A program made the position numbers and the translations under genes. Positions 38,085 through 51,500 of a stretch of 64,000 nt of DNA are shown one piece after another. This DNA is from Sphagnum magellanicum (taxonomy: Eukaryota; Streptophyta; Sphagnopsida; Sphagnales; Sphagnaceae), in assembly GCA_021904315.1 (NCBI GenBank), contig CM038925.1, positions 436,501-500,500 of the forward strand, given 5' to 3'. The notes beneath the pieces were generated by a model, which was not told the origin of the DNA, did not search any database, and saw only the letters and a program-made list of their open reading frames with translations. How positions within the stretch are numbered: the first letter of the stretch is position 1; each line of letters opens with the position of its first letter.

Positions 38085-40017
38085 CCAAAAGCTAGCCAAA
38101 TGGCTTTAAATTACAACCATGACATATAGGACTAAAGCAAACCCATAACACAACGATCCCAAAATCTTTTATCTTTGATTACCATAGCATTTCCCACCTT
38201 CATTTCTATAGTTCCAATGATGAACAAATGGGGTTTAAGTTTTAAGATGTGGTAGGCAACCTATACCACATGTATTTCTAATGGACCAATAACTACCCAG
38301 ATGGATGTGTATTGCTACCAAAACATATAAACCTACTTGGCAAACCCATAAGGCACATATTTCAATGTTTCTTAGGTTTAACAACTACAACATCTCCCAT
38401 CCAGACCTCTTTAGTTACACATACCACCACACCCCATAATAGAGACCATACATGCCCTTCCCACTAAAAGACATGTTGTCCATTTTAACCATATTTTTGC
38501 AACTACTATGCGACTAATGTCGAAACCAACTTATTTTACAACTAACGGTGTGTTAGTCCTACATGTCCATGTAGTTACAACTTGTTATAATCACATATGC
38601 AACTATAAGAAAGGTTGAACCAAATTCTAATTGTAAATGTGACTACATCTTACAATGAATATGATCTTTCATTGAAAATGTAAATGAAAAGCAAACAATG
38701 TCATCCAATTTTGATTGCATCCACCAATGGATAATCATGTAATTGTTTTTGCAACTACAATGAATTTTTTTGCAACTACAACAGTATATTCTACCACATG
38801 TATAAAGAAACATAGACCCCACATGGCAAATTTTGCTATTTTAATTAGATTATTATCCCTTCAATCACTACTAGAAAAATAAAATTTTGCAATTGTCTTA
38901 TGTAACTAGTTTTTAATTGCAATCGACACTTACAACTAAAAATTAGCCCAATTGCCTAAGACAAGTTGGAAAAGAATTATAGTTGCATCTAACACTCCAT
39001 ATTTGACAAGTACATATGGTTGGGTTATATGGTTTCATCCACCCATATTCTAGACTAACAATTGCAAGTGTGACTACATGCAACTATAAGGGTTCTGTTC
39101 CCATTACAACATGTGTTAATTAGCTAACCCAATTGTATGTGAACATGTGTACTTTTATTTTGTAATTAAATATTTAGTTTTAAGAATTACTTTAACTAAT
39201 CTAGACCGTCCAAATCATAGTTGTTGAAGTGGGGACACGTGTTGGGTTTAAAGCTTGATCAACCATGTTATGTCACTCTACATGTGGGGAAGATTACAAT
39301 TAGGATTATAAGGTTTAACACCCATTGAATTATCAAGATTGTGCCATATGGCAACCTAGTGACCACACAATGTAATTGCAAATGCAATTAGTATTTTGAA
39401 AGTTTGAATCACCATGTGTCACATGGTCCCACTTTGCAGGTGTTACGATTAGGGTTAGGGTTTCCATCATACCGTTTATAGTGTGCCACATGGCAACACT
39501 AAAATTATTAAATATAATTACAAATGCAATTATTGGCCCATGGCATGCAACTTTTGTCATTAATAGTTCTCCGGTTAAGGTGTGCAACTAAATTAGTAGC
39601 ATTAACCATTGCCTTGCCATGTTTGGGTTCCCTACACACCTACACCTACTTTAACTAATGTACACTAAACATATCGCTTTTTTATTATACTCCACTAGTG
39701 TTGAAAAATCAACCAATAAATATTACACACATTAATCTATGATTTGCAATTTTGCATGTCAAAAACCTGTAGTTACTTGACCAACAAATTACCCTTTGTA
39801 ATAACATTGAAATTCCATCCAATGGGGTTTAATGGCCATTGTTCCAATTACAACAACCCATAGGAGTCCATCACGATATCAAGTCTATTAAACCATAGGA
39901 TGTCCAAAATATCATTAACACCCAAAAAAGGCCACACTACTCATTAGGGTTTTAGGATCCAAAAATCAATTAGCTCCCAACCTATAATGCCCCTAACTTA
40001 GGCATGCTTTTGCATTA
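38085..40017. other. Gene-free stretch
   Basis: AT-rich with frequent TGCAACTACA words. I see no ORF with coding character and no recognisable element ends here. Confidence 0.5.
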
Positions 40018-40330
40018 AACGACCTTCCCATACAGTGTTTGAACCTATTACATCCTTTAATAAACATTGTGGGGGATCATCATTCTCATTTGGCACCAAC
40101 AACAAGGTATTGCCTTTACCAGCTACAACTTCATTTAACTACACTTGGAACCATGGCTCCTTGATTGCCACCCCATGGTGGACACATCCTTGTCCTCCAA
40201 CACCCGTTATCAGCCCCGTTGCTACAACTTCAACATCAAGGTTACATAAGACAATTACTTCCCCTACTTTAAATTACACATCAATGCCAATAAAAAACCC
40301 TCATTCAATTTACCATGAGCAACTAATTTT
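40018..40330 (-). pseudogene. Decayed element ORF, C-terminal part
   Basis: Read on the minus strand, a frame ending at the TAA near 40018 gives about 100 codons of coding-like text (VATGLITGVGGQGC, GVAIKEPWFQV, DDPPQCLLKDVIGSN) with two internal TAG/TAA stops. It lies on the same strand and downstream of the coiled-coil frame at 41024-41380, so both may come from one element. No domain is recognised. Confidence 0.35.
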
Positions 40331-41023
40331 GGAAAATGAAATAAGTTTTTGTTACAACATTGTGTCAAACAGGGCATTTGTGTTCCTTAGTTATGAACTA
40401 TAGAAACTCAAAAGCATGTTGGTATTAACTTACATGATGCCATGCCTTCTCTCCTACATTCCCCACCCTTGCACCAATATTAGAACATAGCGGACTGCTC
40501 ACACCTCTTTTAGGTGCTAGCATAATTGTCACCTTTTTTTGCACTTTCTACCACACCAAACCCATCAATGAATACAAATGTGAAACCATGTCAACCATTT
40601 CCTTCATGCTTATATGTACCTAGACCCCAAACAATGTGGGTATCTTTTTAATCTCTAGATTGTAACTATAAGAACAACAAATCTAGCTTCCACAATCTAA
40701 CTTATGTCCTATTTAACCATGTAGTTGGTGCAATTCCCAACATCCCACACATATGCCACGTTTGATGAAAAGTGCAAGATTACTCCCACAATTGAACAAC
40801 CTATAATAATGTGTAGACTATGACTTTAATGTGTTGGTCACGTTGGGCATTTCGATTGTACCTTTGAGGGTGGGCGTTGGCGGTTACTCCCATCTACATA
40901 GTCATTGCCTATGCAAGTTACCCCAACTTGAATGTCCTTCCCTAACTTATTAGGATTCTACCCCATATCCTCTCCTATTAACACATAGTTGGGGACATGT
41001 GAGGGGACAACACCATCCACTTG

Positions 41024-41440
41024 TTAGCCCACCCCTTTTCCTGTAGATACATGATGGGCTTTAGGAGTTAATTGTGTGGATAAAGTGACACTCTCAACCA
41101 TTGTTGTGCCTAACCCTAGTCCATCAAAATCTAAATGGATTGCAACAGCAAGAATCTCGAGGGATCTAGTCTTTGCAGTAGCATCTACCTCTTTAATGTT
41201 GATAGTGGCTACAATAGTTTTTAGGTTTCTCACATTCACACCATCTTCTTGACATGCTAACAATTGTTGCATGAAACTCTCTACCTTAACATTTAATTTA
41301 TCCATCCCTTCAAGAACTTGGGAGACTTGGCCACTCATCTCTAGCAACTTCCTTTCAATGGCAATCATTTGAAAAGACAAATGGGGAGATTATGATGCCT
41401 GCCCAATAAACCCACGAAAAAGATCCTTATAAATCCAACA
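41024..41440 (-). pseudogene. Decayed element ORF, coiled-coil part
   Basis: An open stretch of 118 codons (41380-41024) contains a heptad-rich segment (IAIERKLLEMSGQVSQVLEG, then DKLNVKVESFMQQLL). The frame can be followed upstream to about 41440 (FIGQASQSPH). Composition and neighbours suggest a gag-like or accessory element protein. A decayed host gene cannot be excluded. Confidence 0.35.
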
Positions 41441-42057
41441 TAAATATTCCACTTACCAATTACTATCAAACTCATTAAGGCAGAGAGAAAATGAAGCAAC
41501 AAGGAAAACTCACTAGATACCTAGGTGTGCCACCAGAATTCAGTCCCATAGTAGCCATCTCCGATATTAATGGGTTTAGATTTCTACAAACACCCATTTT
41601 AGACATCATGTAGTGTTCAATGTTGTATGTGGCATGTGAGTGCATAATAATTTCAACATTGTGTGGTTTCTATTTGGCCATCACAAAGGTTTAAGGTTTT
41701 AGGGTTAACTTACCAATTTTGCTTCTGCAAATGTTTTACCACCATGCCCAAGGTGGCTTACATTTGCAACTACCCCTCTTGCATCAACCATGTGTTCACT
41801 TTTAGTCTTGGTGTCATGTTGTTGCTAATATATCACTAGTTTGTCCCATTGTTTTCGATCCACTCCAATTTGCCATGACAAGGTTAAGTTAGTCTGTAGA
41901 AGAATCTTCAAGCACTAATGATGTACTTGTAAGATTTTTAGGATGTAGTCCTAATACATCTTTATTTAGTTCCACTTCTATTAGACTTTTAAATAGAATC
42001 AATTCAAACTTAAATATTAAACATTTCCGCCTGAGTAGCCTCAGGTGAATTACAACT

Positions 42058-42494
42058 GAATAACTGGCTTAAAGGATAGATCACAGTTGTAAAAAATCTA
42101 GGATGTGGCGAATGGTGCGAGTGAGGTACTCAGCTCGATGCTCCAGGGGAAGTGGGTTGATTGGGCCTCGTAGCTAACGATAATGGCCATCACCGAGAAC
42201 CCACGTTCGACAATGGAAACGGACATCATCATCTTCGCACTAGCACTCTTCAAACCTTTCTAGTGCGGTTCCACGAGCAGGAACAAACTCTAAATAAATT
42301 GCTAAAGCACGTGGGTTAGGAGACAATCGACGATCCCATACCGAACGATCAACTCGAGTGCGCACCACTTTCCTGGGCGGTTCTTCTTCGCGCGGTCGTT
42401 GAGAAACATTCAAGTCGAGCGATGTTTCTTCAAGCTCTTCTTGTTGTACGGGTGCGACTGGAGGATTTAAAGGCGTAGCGTCATCATCCGCCAT
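42058..42494 (-). pseudogene. Small GC-richer ORF starting MADDDATPLNPP, unknown
   Basis: From ATG 42494 the frame is open to a TAG at 42242-42240, then continues through it and one more TAG to a TGA near 42066, about 140 codons in all. The protein is acidic at the start (QQEELEETSLDLNVSQ), then basic (PPRKVVRTRVDRSVWDRR), then has a Cys-rich segment (EEC, CEDDDVRFHCRTWVLGDGHY). A good splice acceptor (TTTTGTTGATGCAG) lies just upstream of the ATG. The region is clearly richer in C and G than its neighbours, suggesting a younger insertion or a host gene fragment. I do not recognise the family. Confidence 0.4.
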
Positions 42495-43402
42495 GACTAG
42501 TTGCGCCTGCATCAACAAAAGCCAAGAAGGTAGTACAAACAAGGTGGTACTTGCATTCAAAAGGGGTTGAGGCCTTTTTATTTAACAAATTAGGGTAGGC
42601 GTAAGGTGTGGGAGTGACGACAGAACCTCATCAAAACTCGAACACCCTAGATCTAAGGGATTCATCAAACCCTAAATTCAATGGTGGATTTAGAAGTATG
42701 TGAGAGTTTTTTTTTTTATGATGCAAATTGTAATTCCAATTTACTATGTACTACATAGTTAATTAGTGCATAGTAAAATAAATAGGTGGGGAATATCAAG
42801 GAGTAAATGTTACACGGAAATGTTACTTCAATAATTGAATTAGTTGAATAAGAACTCAAGGACTCTTCCTTGTTACTACCAATAATTTATCCTAGTAGTT
42901 AGTTACTTGAAGTAATTAGGATGAAGAAGTAGGATGGAGGGTCAACGGACGAAAAAGATAAGGATCAAGCTCAAGAGACCTCATCAAGATATCTAAGATA
43001 AGGGGGAGGTTGGATCCTCCAATCCCATTAGTCATGAGGATTGTCATCCTCTTTGATTGGAGGATGGAATATCTCTTATGTTTCATTGGGCCCAAGGATT
43101 CTCATCCTAATTTCAATTGGATGGCCATTCATTCTCAAATCCTCATTGGCCCTTGAAGGATGAGGAGGCCATTGATTGGTGTAAAAGGATTTCAAAGCTT
43201 TCATTGGACAAGGGGAACAAGCTCAAGGAAGGTCATGGAGGCTTACCAAGGGAAAAGGCATTGTGTGTATGTGGAAAAGGAGAAGGAAGAGGAGAATGAA
43301 GTGTGAGAAAGGTTGTTAGTTCTTGTGTGTGGGAGGTGTTCATGGAAAGGTTATGAAAAAATGAAGCATGGAATGGAGTTGTGTGTAACAAGTAATCGTA
43401 GT

Positions 43403-43970
43403 GAAGCCTCTGGACTTTGGTTTAATTAATTGTTTCTCTCAAATCCACCATTGGATTTGTGTCAAAATCACATCAATTTTAGTTTGAAAGGTGTAGGAGC
43501 TCCTCCCAAAAATTCAGCATCATCGGTTTTGCTGTGAGGGAGTTACAGTTGTTGAAAGTAGAGGGTGTTGAAGTGGGTTTCATGGAATGATTTCCATGGG
43601 GAAGCCTCTGGACTTTTGGTTTAATTAATTTTTTTTCTCAAATCCACCGTTGGATTTATGTCAAAATTAGATCAGTTTTAGTTTCAAAGGTGTAGGAGCT
43701 CTTCCCAAAAATTCAGCATCATCGGTTTTGCTGTGAGGGAGTTACAGTTGTTGAAAGTAGAGGGTGTTGAAGTGGGTTTCATGGAATGATTTCCATGGGG
43801 AAGCCTCTGGACTTTTGGTTTAATTAATTTTTTCTCTCAAATCCACCGTTGGATTTGTGTCAAAATTAGATCAGTTTTAGATTGAAAGGTGTTAAAGCTC
43901 CTCCCAAAAATTCAACATCATCGGTTTTGCTGTGAGAGAGTTACATTTGTTGAAAGTAGAGGATGTTGAG
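43403..43970 (+). repeat. Three tandem units of about 198 bases
   Basis: Units start at 43403, 43601 and 43800 with GAAGCCTCTGGACTTT and run through TTTAATTAATT, CAAATCCACCRTTGGATTT, AATTCARCATCATCGGTTTT and GTTGAAAGTAGAGG. The units are very similar, so this is a fairly recent tandem duplication; the third is cut near 43970. No ORF spans a unit. From 43971 to 45430 I see nothing coding. Confidence 0.85.
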
Positions 43971-45430
43971 TCGTTTTTTCCTCAATCTAAACAAGTGGTT
44001 TTTAGTTTCGGGCTTAACTTTTGGTCAAAGACATAAATAAAATTTTCAAAAAATCATGAGATTTGGACACAACGCATTAGATTTTTTAGTAAATTTCATT
44101 ACTTACTTCGAACCACCTTACTCGTTAGACTTCAATTACATAGTAGTTCCACTTCTAATCGGGTTTTTGTGAATGCATATCTTAGTGGTGGAAGTGTGCA
44201 AGAAATCCTCACATTAGTAGCTAAAGCATTATAATTCAAATTAATAGGTCCGCTTTCTTAATCACAAACTACAACGGCTTCATTGTGTTTAATCAGTGTA
44301 TCTTGTTTCATTGCCGTTGTTAATATGAGGTAAGGTAATAGTCCTATTCTAAAAACAATAGTGAGGAAAACATCTATTGTTTTAACTTCTAAACAATTAG
44401 CTATTTCAATAGGCATTCATAATAAACCTGAACACATTTAGTAGTTTGTTGTTGAATGTTTTGTAATTACATGTAGACCTCCTCATCATTCTTCACAGGG
44501 TACAAGCAAAATAAAATAAACCAAATGCTCATCCTTGTTGCTAAAGTAAAAATGCCCGAAAAATATATTTTGAAAACCTAGGCGGGAGAAGGGTCATAAG
44601 GATAGCTAGTACTTAAAGGGGGACGGGGTAAGGGGGCAAGATGTGTTGCTCAATCATTGTCTAGGAGAGGAAAGGTAATCGAGTGCATAGAAACTTGAAA
44701 AAACTTGTTGTTTTTACTGGGGGAACATTATAAAAGCTAATAATCCACCATCGTGAAATCCAGGTCAAGCACCACTAAATTGCAAGAAAATTTTCTTTTC
44801 CCTCCTTTCCCTCTTCATTTTTCCCATTACATTTTTGTGATTATTGTGTTTAGGCATGAAAGATTTTGAACAAAATTAAAGGTGTACTTGAAAATTTTGC
44901 TGAAGAAATCAACATTTGTGTTCCTTGTTCAAAATTGGAGTGTAACAATTTATTTCAAGCACCCTTGAACTTTTTTTTTCTGTAGTAGGAAGGTGATTGG
45001 TAATTCGTCAGTGCTTGAATTGCTCTTATGTGAGTAGACCTTAGACATTTCATCTTTTCAAAACTTCAAAATTGGGGTTGGTTATTTGTTTGATGTGCAA
45101 CACAAATGGATAAATAGGACATCTATGGTTTTACTTCCATTATTTTTAGATTAAAGAACTGTAAATTCTTTGTCATTCTAATGTTAATGCTATTATGGGG
45201 CAGAATTTGAAGTTGCGATTGGACAAAAGTTGATAAGTGTAGGATTCTTTTTAATGATTCCTAGGTTTAAATCGACATTGAAACTTCCTTGAGTATTCCA
45301 TTTTATGCCATTTTGCATGAATCTTTGTTTAGATGTCAACCATTAGCCAACATTTACATCTTGTATGAAATTTGAACTAAGCAATTCAAAATTGGGAATC
45401 TTTTATTTTTGTGACCTAGAACTTCTGGAT

Positions 45431-45853
45431 TATTAAGGGGGTAGGATGAATACATGATTTTGGATGAACAAGGCATTTAGGATAAGCATTGATTAGGGAA
45501 CTTTGTTAATTTGAATTTTGAATTATTATTGGTTTTAAATCATGATGAGGACTAGGGATTGCCCAAAGGGAAAGGTTCTTGAGTGAATTCTATGTTCATT
45601 TTGTTGTGTGAATTTTATGTAGTATGAAAATATGACGAAATGAATTGTAATCTTGTTTCTAGAGTTTTTTACAATGTATTTTGAAGTGCAGATTTTGGTT
45701 ATATGTAATAACCATGAATATGATGTTTTAATGAATGGTAGTGTTAAGTATGTTGAGAATTAAGGCAGGAATAATGAATGTATGCATGTGAAATGCAAAT
45801 ATGTTGTTATAGTGGTGTGAATATTCTACAAGAATTAAATTTCACTTTTACCA
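45431..45853 (+). repeat. LTR, family B, copy 3
   Basis: It starts TATTAAGGGGGTAGGATGAA and ends GAATTAAATTTCACTTTTACCA, matching 4851-5453 except for an internal loss of about 190 bases. It is followed directly by a primer-binding-site-like sequence, so it is the 5' LTR of an element on the plus strand. Confidence 0.65.
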
Positions 45854-45855
45854 TT

Positions 45856-45873
45856 TGGCGACCATCTTGTGGG
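45856..45873 (+). other. Putative reverse-transcription primer-binding site
   Basis: TGGCGACCATCTTGTGGG follows the LTR end after two bases. The TGGCG start and following GGGG are typical of plant Ty3/gypsy primer sites complementary to a tRNA 3' end; which tRNA cannot be settled by eye. Confidence 0.5.
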
Positions 45874-45979
45874 GAATTTTTTTTTTGTTTTTTCTTTCAA
45901 TAATGGGAAGGTTTTCTACAAATTTTGTTTTATATTGTAGATGAGAGTGTTTAGATGAGTAATGTTGTTTTTTTTTCAA

Positions 45980-47220
45980 TTCAAAATTAAAAAGGGTACA
46001 TTAGAAAGTATCAAAGGTTTAAATGATTAACGCCATAAGGACTATAGAGCAATTTACAAACTCTAAAGACAAAAAAATGTGAAATAAGATGGATCGGATG
46101 GTGACCCAAAATTTTTGACCGACAATTGAACTTGGAGGCAAGTTGACAAATTATTGAAAGACAGATAGATGACAATCTTGAATATGGAAAGGAGTATGCA
46201 AGGCTTATAAAAACCCCATATCGGAATCTAATGTTGGACAAATGAGTTCTAAAAATAGAGGAAAGACCTAAAGGGCACATGTCGTTTCTACCACAAGAGG
46301 TGTTATGGTGTGAAATATGGACTAGAAGTCTTCAAAAAAGACACAATTACCGACAATGATTTCCATGAAGAAAGATGTGTTCGACTATTCACCCAAATGA
46401 GTGGGTATAGTATAATTTTCAATCGCAATATGTGGTTTAGAGTCGAAGAGATCAAAACAAAGTAGGGATTTTTACAATACATGATCAATTGTAGGAAATC
46501 TCAAGTCCAAAGTTAGTGAATAGCCGAGGAAGGGATGTTATAGGAGGTATACAACTCAGGTTTGTGTATCAATTTTCATCTCCAAATTACTAATAACCAA
46601 TGGAAGATTATTAGGTGGAAGAAAAAACAAATATCAATGTGGTTAAAGAAACTAAAAAAAATTACCTACAATCATTTGAGTATGCAAAGGCATAGGTGAA
46701 TGTGTTGGATGAAGTACCATAGTCATACTCACATCAAGGGAATCCAAAATTGGATCAACCAAAGTACATACTCAAAACACGAGAGCATGAATCTATGGAT
46801 TCAAAAATGGTCACATTATATCAAGGGTTTGTTCATTTTGTGAGGAAAGACATCTAATCATGGATTTTCCTTTTGTGCCTTTTCACATCAAAGTGGGTAT
46901 TCCTAAACATGTGGAGTTATAGAATTTGGTAGGAGCATTAATGGATCAAACACAAGCACAAAAACCAAAAATTCTTATAGTTTAAAATAGATTGAGAAGC
47001 ATGGAATTGGGAAGCCAATTGGGACCATAGAGTCAACAAATTCATCCATCTGTTCATATTAGGAGTAGAGAACCAAAGGTGTACTCACATCCACATTCTA
47101 CACCACGAAGGATACCATTGGGTAACCACAGATTGGAACATCGTTAGATTAGAGTCAATAAAACTTCACCAATTGTGTTAGAAGCAGCAATTGTTGAAAC
47201 CCAAAGACAACTTATTGGAA
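45980..47220 (+). pseudogene. Decayed retrotransposon gag, with CCHC-like knuckle remnant
   Basis: Plus-strand coding text is scattered with TAG/TAA stops: DRMVTQNF and IELGGKLTN near 46090-46150, and near 46835-47000 CSFCEERHLIMDFPFVPFHI then HVEL, LVGALMDQTQAQ. The Cys-x2-Cys-x4-His-x4 pattern followed by FPFVPF matches the zinc knuckle of plant retrotransposon gag proteins, with the last Cys changed. It follows the family B LTR and primer site, so it is the gag of that element. No polymerase motif is found downstream. Confidence 0.55.
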
Positions 47221-47489
47221 TAGACATTATTTAATCATTGGATGTGGGTATAACAACCACAAAAGTTGAGACATTTGTTGCGCCTACCATGGATATTGTT
47301 AAAAAAAAAATATTAATTGGATCTACAACACAATTGGGTAGTGGATTGGGTGGAGTCTTGACATGAAGGAAATTGAATGGGAATACAACATTACCAATAG
47401 CAACTATTAGAGTTGTTGGGACATCTCGAATGATGTTTACCAATCCGATAATGATTACTCATGTGAATAGGATCCCAGATTAACCACTG

Positions 47490-48496
47490 ATGAACTCAAT
47501 GGCTCCTAAAAGGTATAGAAATGTAAATGCAATGAATTCAAAAGGAAAATACAAAGAACCATTTGCTGTAACTACAATTCTTGATCACAAATATGGCCAT
47601 TATGTTAGGCCAAACATGGTAGCTCTTAAGTATCCTAATTTCAAAAAAAATGTTAATCTAGATGCTCATGTCAGAGTGTTCAATTTTGTAGTAAAAGTAA
47701 ATGTAGAGACTTATAAAAAGTATATCATCAACGCATTTAGCTATACACTAAAAATATATAACATCAGACTGGTGTCATAATTACATGTCGGAATTCCCTA
47801 ACTATATTTTTTCGGAACTTACACAAGCATTTTGCAAACATCATCAAAAAATTCAAAATGACAAACAAATATACATGGAGCTAAAGAATATGAAGTAGGA
47901 GGAGATTGAAAGGGTGGAGGTTTACTATGAACATATTCAAAACTTGGCTCATGGTTTACAAGTACTAACCACAGACAATTTTTTTACTATGGTGTGTAGA
48001 ACAAATTTGTAATCATACCTTAGAATTATGACTGCAGTGATGAAAAGGTCAACATTACAACAACATAAGGAGGTGGCAACGTTGTGTGAAGAAGGCATGA
48101 CTACTACAAAAGAAAAGGAGTGCATTTTTAGTACCACAAAGTACCAAAAAGGTGACATCAATGAAAACGCAAAGTAATACAAGGAAGATTGACAAACATT
48201 ACACAAATTGTGGGATGACGAATCACAATGTGGAGACATGTAGAAAGAAGAAATAATAGACCGCAGTGGCAACCAAAGAGGCCACACAACCAAGTCAAAA
48301 ACCACAGAAGACATTTTCATACGCATGTCACATTTGTGGTTTGAATGGACATAAAATGATAGACTGTCCAAAGTTTACTAAAATGCAGAAGATGTTTCAT
48401 GGAAAATCTGTGACAATAATAGAGGTTCAACCTATTGTTGAGGCACAAATAGTCACTACAGATGTGAATGTGATGGATGTTAATGTTGCAATATAG
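47490..48496 (+). pseudogene. Retrotransposon gag with two CCHC knuckles, decayed
   Basis: An open stretch at 47490-47780 (KYGHYVRPNMVALKYPNF, HVRVFNFVVKVNVETYKKY) continues in coding-like text, with stops and frame changes, to a frame at 48266-48496. Two zinc knuckles end it. The first (about 48196-48235) has TNCGMTNHNVETC with its first Cys changed to Tyr. The second (CHICGLNGHKMIDC, about 48320-48370) is intact. This is the capsid-nucleocapsid layout of an LTR retrotransposon gag. It probably differs from the gag remnant just upstream, since both carry knuckles. The expected protease-polymerase region does not follow: 23 bases after the end the duplicated kinase segment begins. Confidence 0.7.
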
Positions 48497-48518
48497 AGTC
48501 CATGGACATGAATTATTA

Positions 48519-51500
48519 ATTCCAAATTAATATAACATGATATGTCAAGTTGGTCTTGAAATATTTAGTAAAAAATTGGAACATGTGTTAGAAATTAATA
48601 TGAATAACATGCAATAATCAAATGATTAATTAATATAATCTATGTCACACATTATCATATGATTATTGGACCATGAAATATTGTTTAGAAAAAAATAGTT
48701 AAATATTCATTTTGGATCTAGATACCTTACAGTCCCCTTGACATTAGTTGTAACATGGGTAATATTTTTTCCATATGTTAATCTTGAAAGTCCAAGATCT
48801 GCAACTTTTGGATTTTTCATGTCACTAGGAAGTAGAATATTATAAATATATACATCACGGTGAATAATGTTTGGATTGCACCCTGAATGGAAATATTCGA
48901 AACCTATAATTCCAAAATAATGTTTATAAAATATCACGATAAAATTTATCATTGGGAGTAGATTAAAAAAAGTCTCATGTTGGGTTTTAATTGCTACACG
49001 ATCAAAACTCAAATATTAAAGGTGTGGTGACTTGTTTTTCAATGAAAGAGAATAATTTCCAACCTTGAATTGCAAGAATGTACATTAGGACACGAATTAT
49101 AATGTTTTCTTAAATCATTACGTTGTGATGCATTGAGGGCAATGTGCAAAAGTGTTGTCCAATCAGGTTGTTCATTAACAGATGTTGATAAATCACCTAT
49201 GGTTCAAGAAAAAGAAAATAAATCATATTAACTTAGAATCATGTATCTAATTTATAGTTGACCAATAGTTAAAACATGATTAAGACAAGTTGAACAATGA
49301 ATATAAAGTTTTTACAAAATTACAACTTGTTGGTCAAACAATGTTCAAATTCGAATTTTCATTAAAAATTGATCGTACCATATAGATGGTCACATAATGA
49401 GCCTTTATGCATGTATTCATAAATCAACATTTGTTGGTCATCTTCTAAGCAATATCCAATCAATGACACCAAATTTCAATGACTCACCCTTGATAGAACA
49501 TCCAACTTCATCAAACACAATCATTCAACCTTGCATAGATGATTAGTCCAAGTTCAAACATGAGTTCAACAATTTAAAACAATTCATAATTGGCATTATA
49601 TCAAACAAGTTTGATGCAATTTGTTGAAGTTGGTGTGCCACATGAAATTGTTCAAACCTTTATGCATGTCAATGTAGGTATCACCTCCTCTTACATGTGG
49701 GGTTCACATGGTTGTGCACCATTCATCCATACAAATATTTTAGCCAATCAATTGCCCAATTTCTTTTAAAAAAAAAGATTTCATGTATCCTTAAGTTAAT
49801 TACAATTGAAGCATTATTTTATGGGCATTATTTTTGGATTAAAATGATTAATTTCTTAGTGGATGATTAATATTATTGTTCCAAAGTTAGTATAATATCA
49901 TAATTTGCTAATTATTTTTTTGTTACTTGATTTTCATGATCACATATTCATTTGAAGTCAAAGTTTTCAATTTAGAATAATGTGTTAGTCAGACAATTTA
50001 AATTACTTTGAAAAAGAGGTGTTCAATATAAATTTGAATAATATTTGAAAGTTGGATGTTTCAATCTTTGATGTGTGAAGCTCCAATTTGAAACTCAACA
50101 ACTCTACATATTGACAACAAAGTAACTTGATTAATTTGGAGTTTAAGGATGGGTAAAGGGGTTGCAATTATCTTCCTCACAACAAAGTTCAACTATAAAC
50201 AACATCATTAAAATGTCTTGAAATTGTATTAACCTCAGTAAAGAATTCAGATGGCCTTTGGCTAGATTTAACATCAAGTACTTTGATTGCCACTTCTTGT
50301 CCATCTTCAAGCTTGCCATAATACATAGGCCCAAACCCTCCTTGTCCAATTTGAATCTTAAAGTTGTTAGTTGCTATGGCAACCTCAGCAAATGAGTAAG
50401 GATTTGCACCTACATGATCAAACTGAAGTAGACATGAAGTCATTAACCTTGTTACATGCAATTGAATGTCCATTTTACCTAGTTGCCATAAATTTTCATC
50501 AAATTGAAGTCACATTATACATGCTTCTATATTTTGAAAAGGCTTGTATATTTCACATAGCTTGGTGTGATAATCTACACAATGCTTTCAATCCTTGACT
50601 TCACATGGTAATCTAAGTTTAAAAGTAATAAGCCATCACAAATAAATTTCCAACTTGAATTTCAATAGAGTAAATATAGATTCAAAGATAATGTAACTAA
50701 CTGTCTAAATTTGAACTATAGAAGGTTTAGGGTACATTTCATTGCTAAGCATTAGGTAATTGCCGAGAGGAACCAAATTATGATATATAGTTGAGGTGTG
50801 AATGAGTTTAAACTATTTCAGTAATCTGGTTCCTCTCATTCGTTATTAGGTGTAACTAGTTTCTAAACCAATGAGAAAGTGACTAAAACTAGACAAGAGA
50901 AGGGAGAAAATTATGTGTTATAACCCCCTTCTTCTAGACCAATGAGCAAGTGACAAGTTGGACAATGCAGTCTAAAATTCGGTTACATTTTAGTATATCA
51001 TCATTTCAACCTAAAAATTATGAGGAGATTATATTGAACACAAATATGTGGGGAAAATGTGTACTACATTAGATCCCAATATGCAACAATTTGGTCTATT
51101 GTTGGATGACACAGAAGACATAAATTTAGATAGTCAATTGCTTACCCCCATGAGTAGACTTCACCATTTGTAAATGTCCACCAGTCAATGTCCTTTCCTT
51201 TGTTTTGGTATGGGATTTATGTTTAATATAAAGAACAAGAAAGGTGACGATGACAAGTGCTAAGATGCCACCTAACACAGGACCGATTATGATTGCAATA
51301 TTTGTTGATTTTGTGTTGGATATTGATGATGGCCCTTGCAAAAGTGGGTTTCTTGGAAGGTACCTTGAAAGTTTAACAAACATAATTTGTCAAATGTTGA
51401 ACTAACAATAATTACCTTTTTTTCACATTGGACATAAATTCATATATAACAATCTTTCTACAAAATTATTGGCAAAGATTGGGATGTTTGAATAAAAGAA

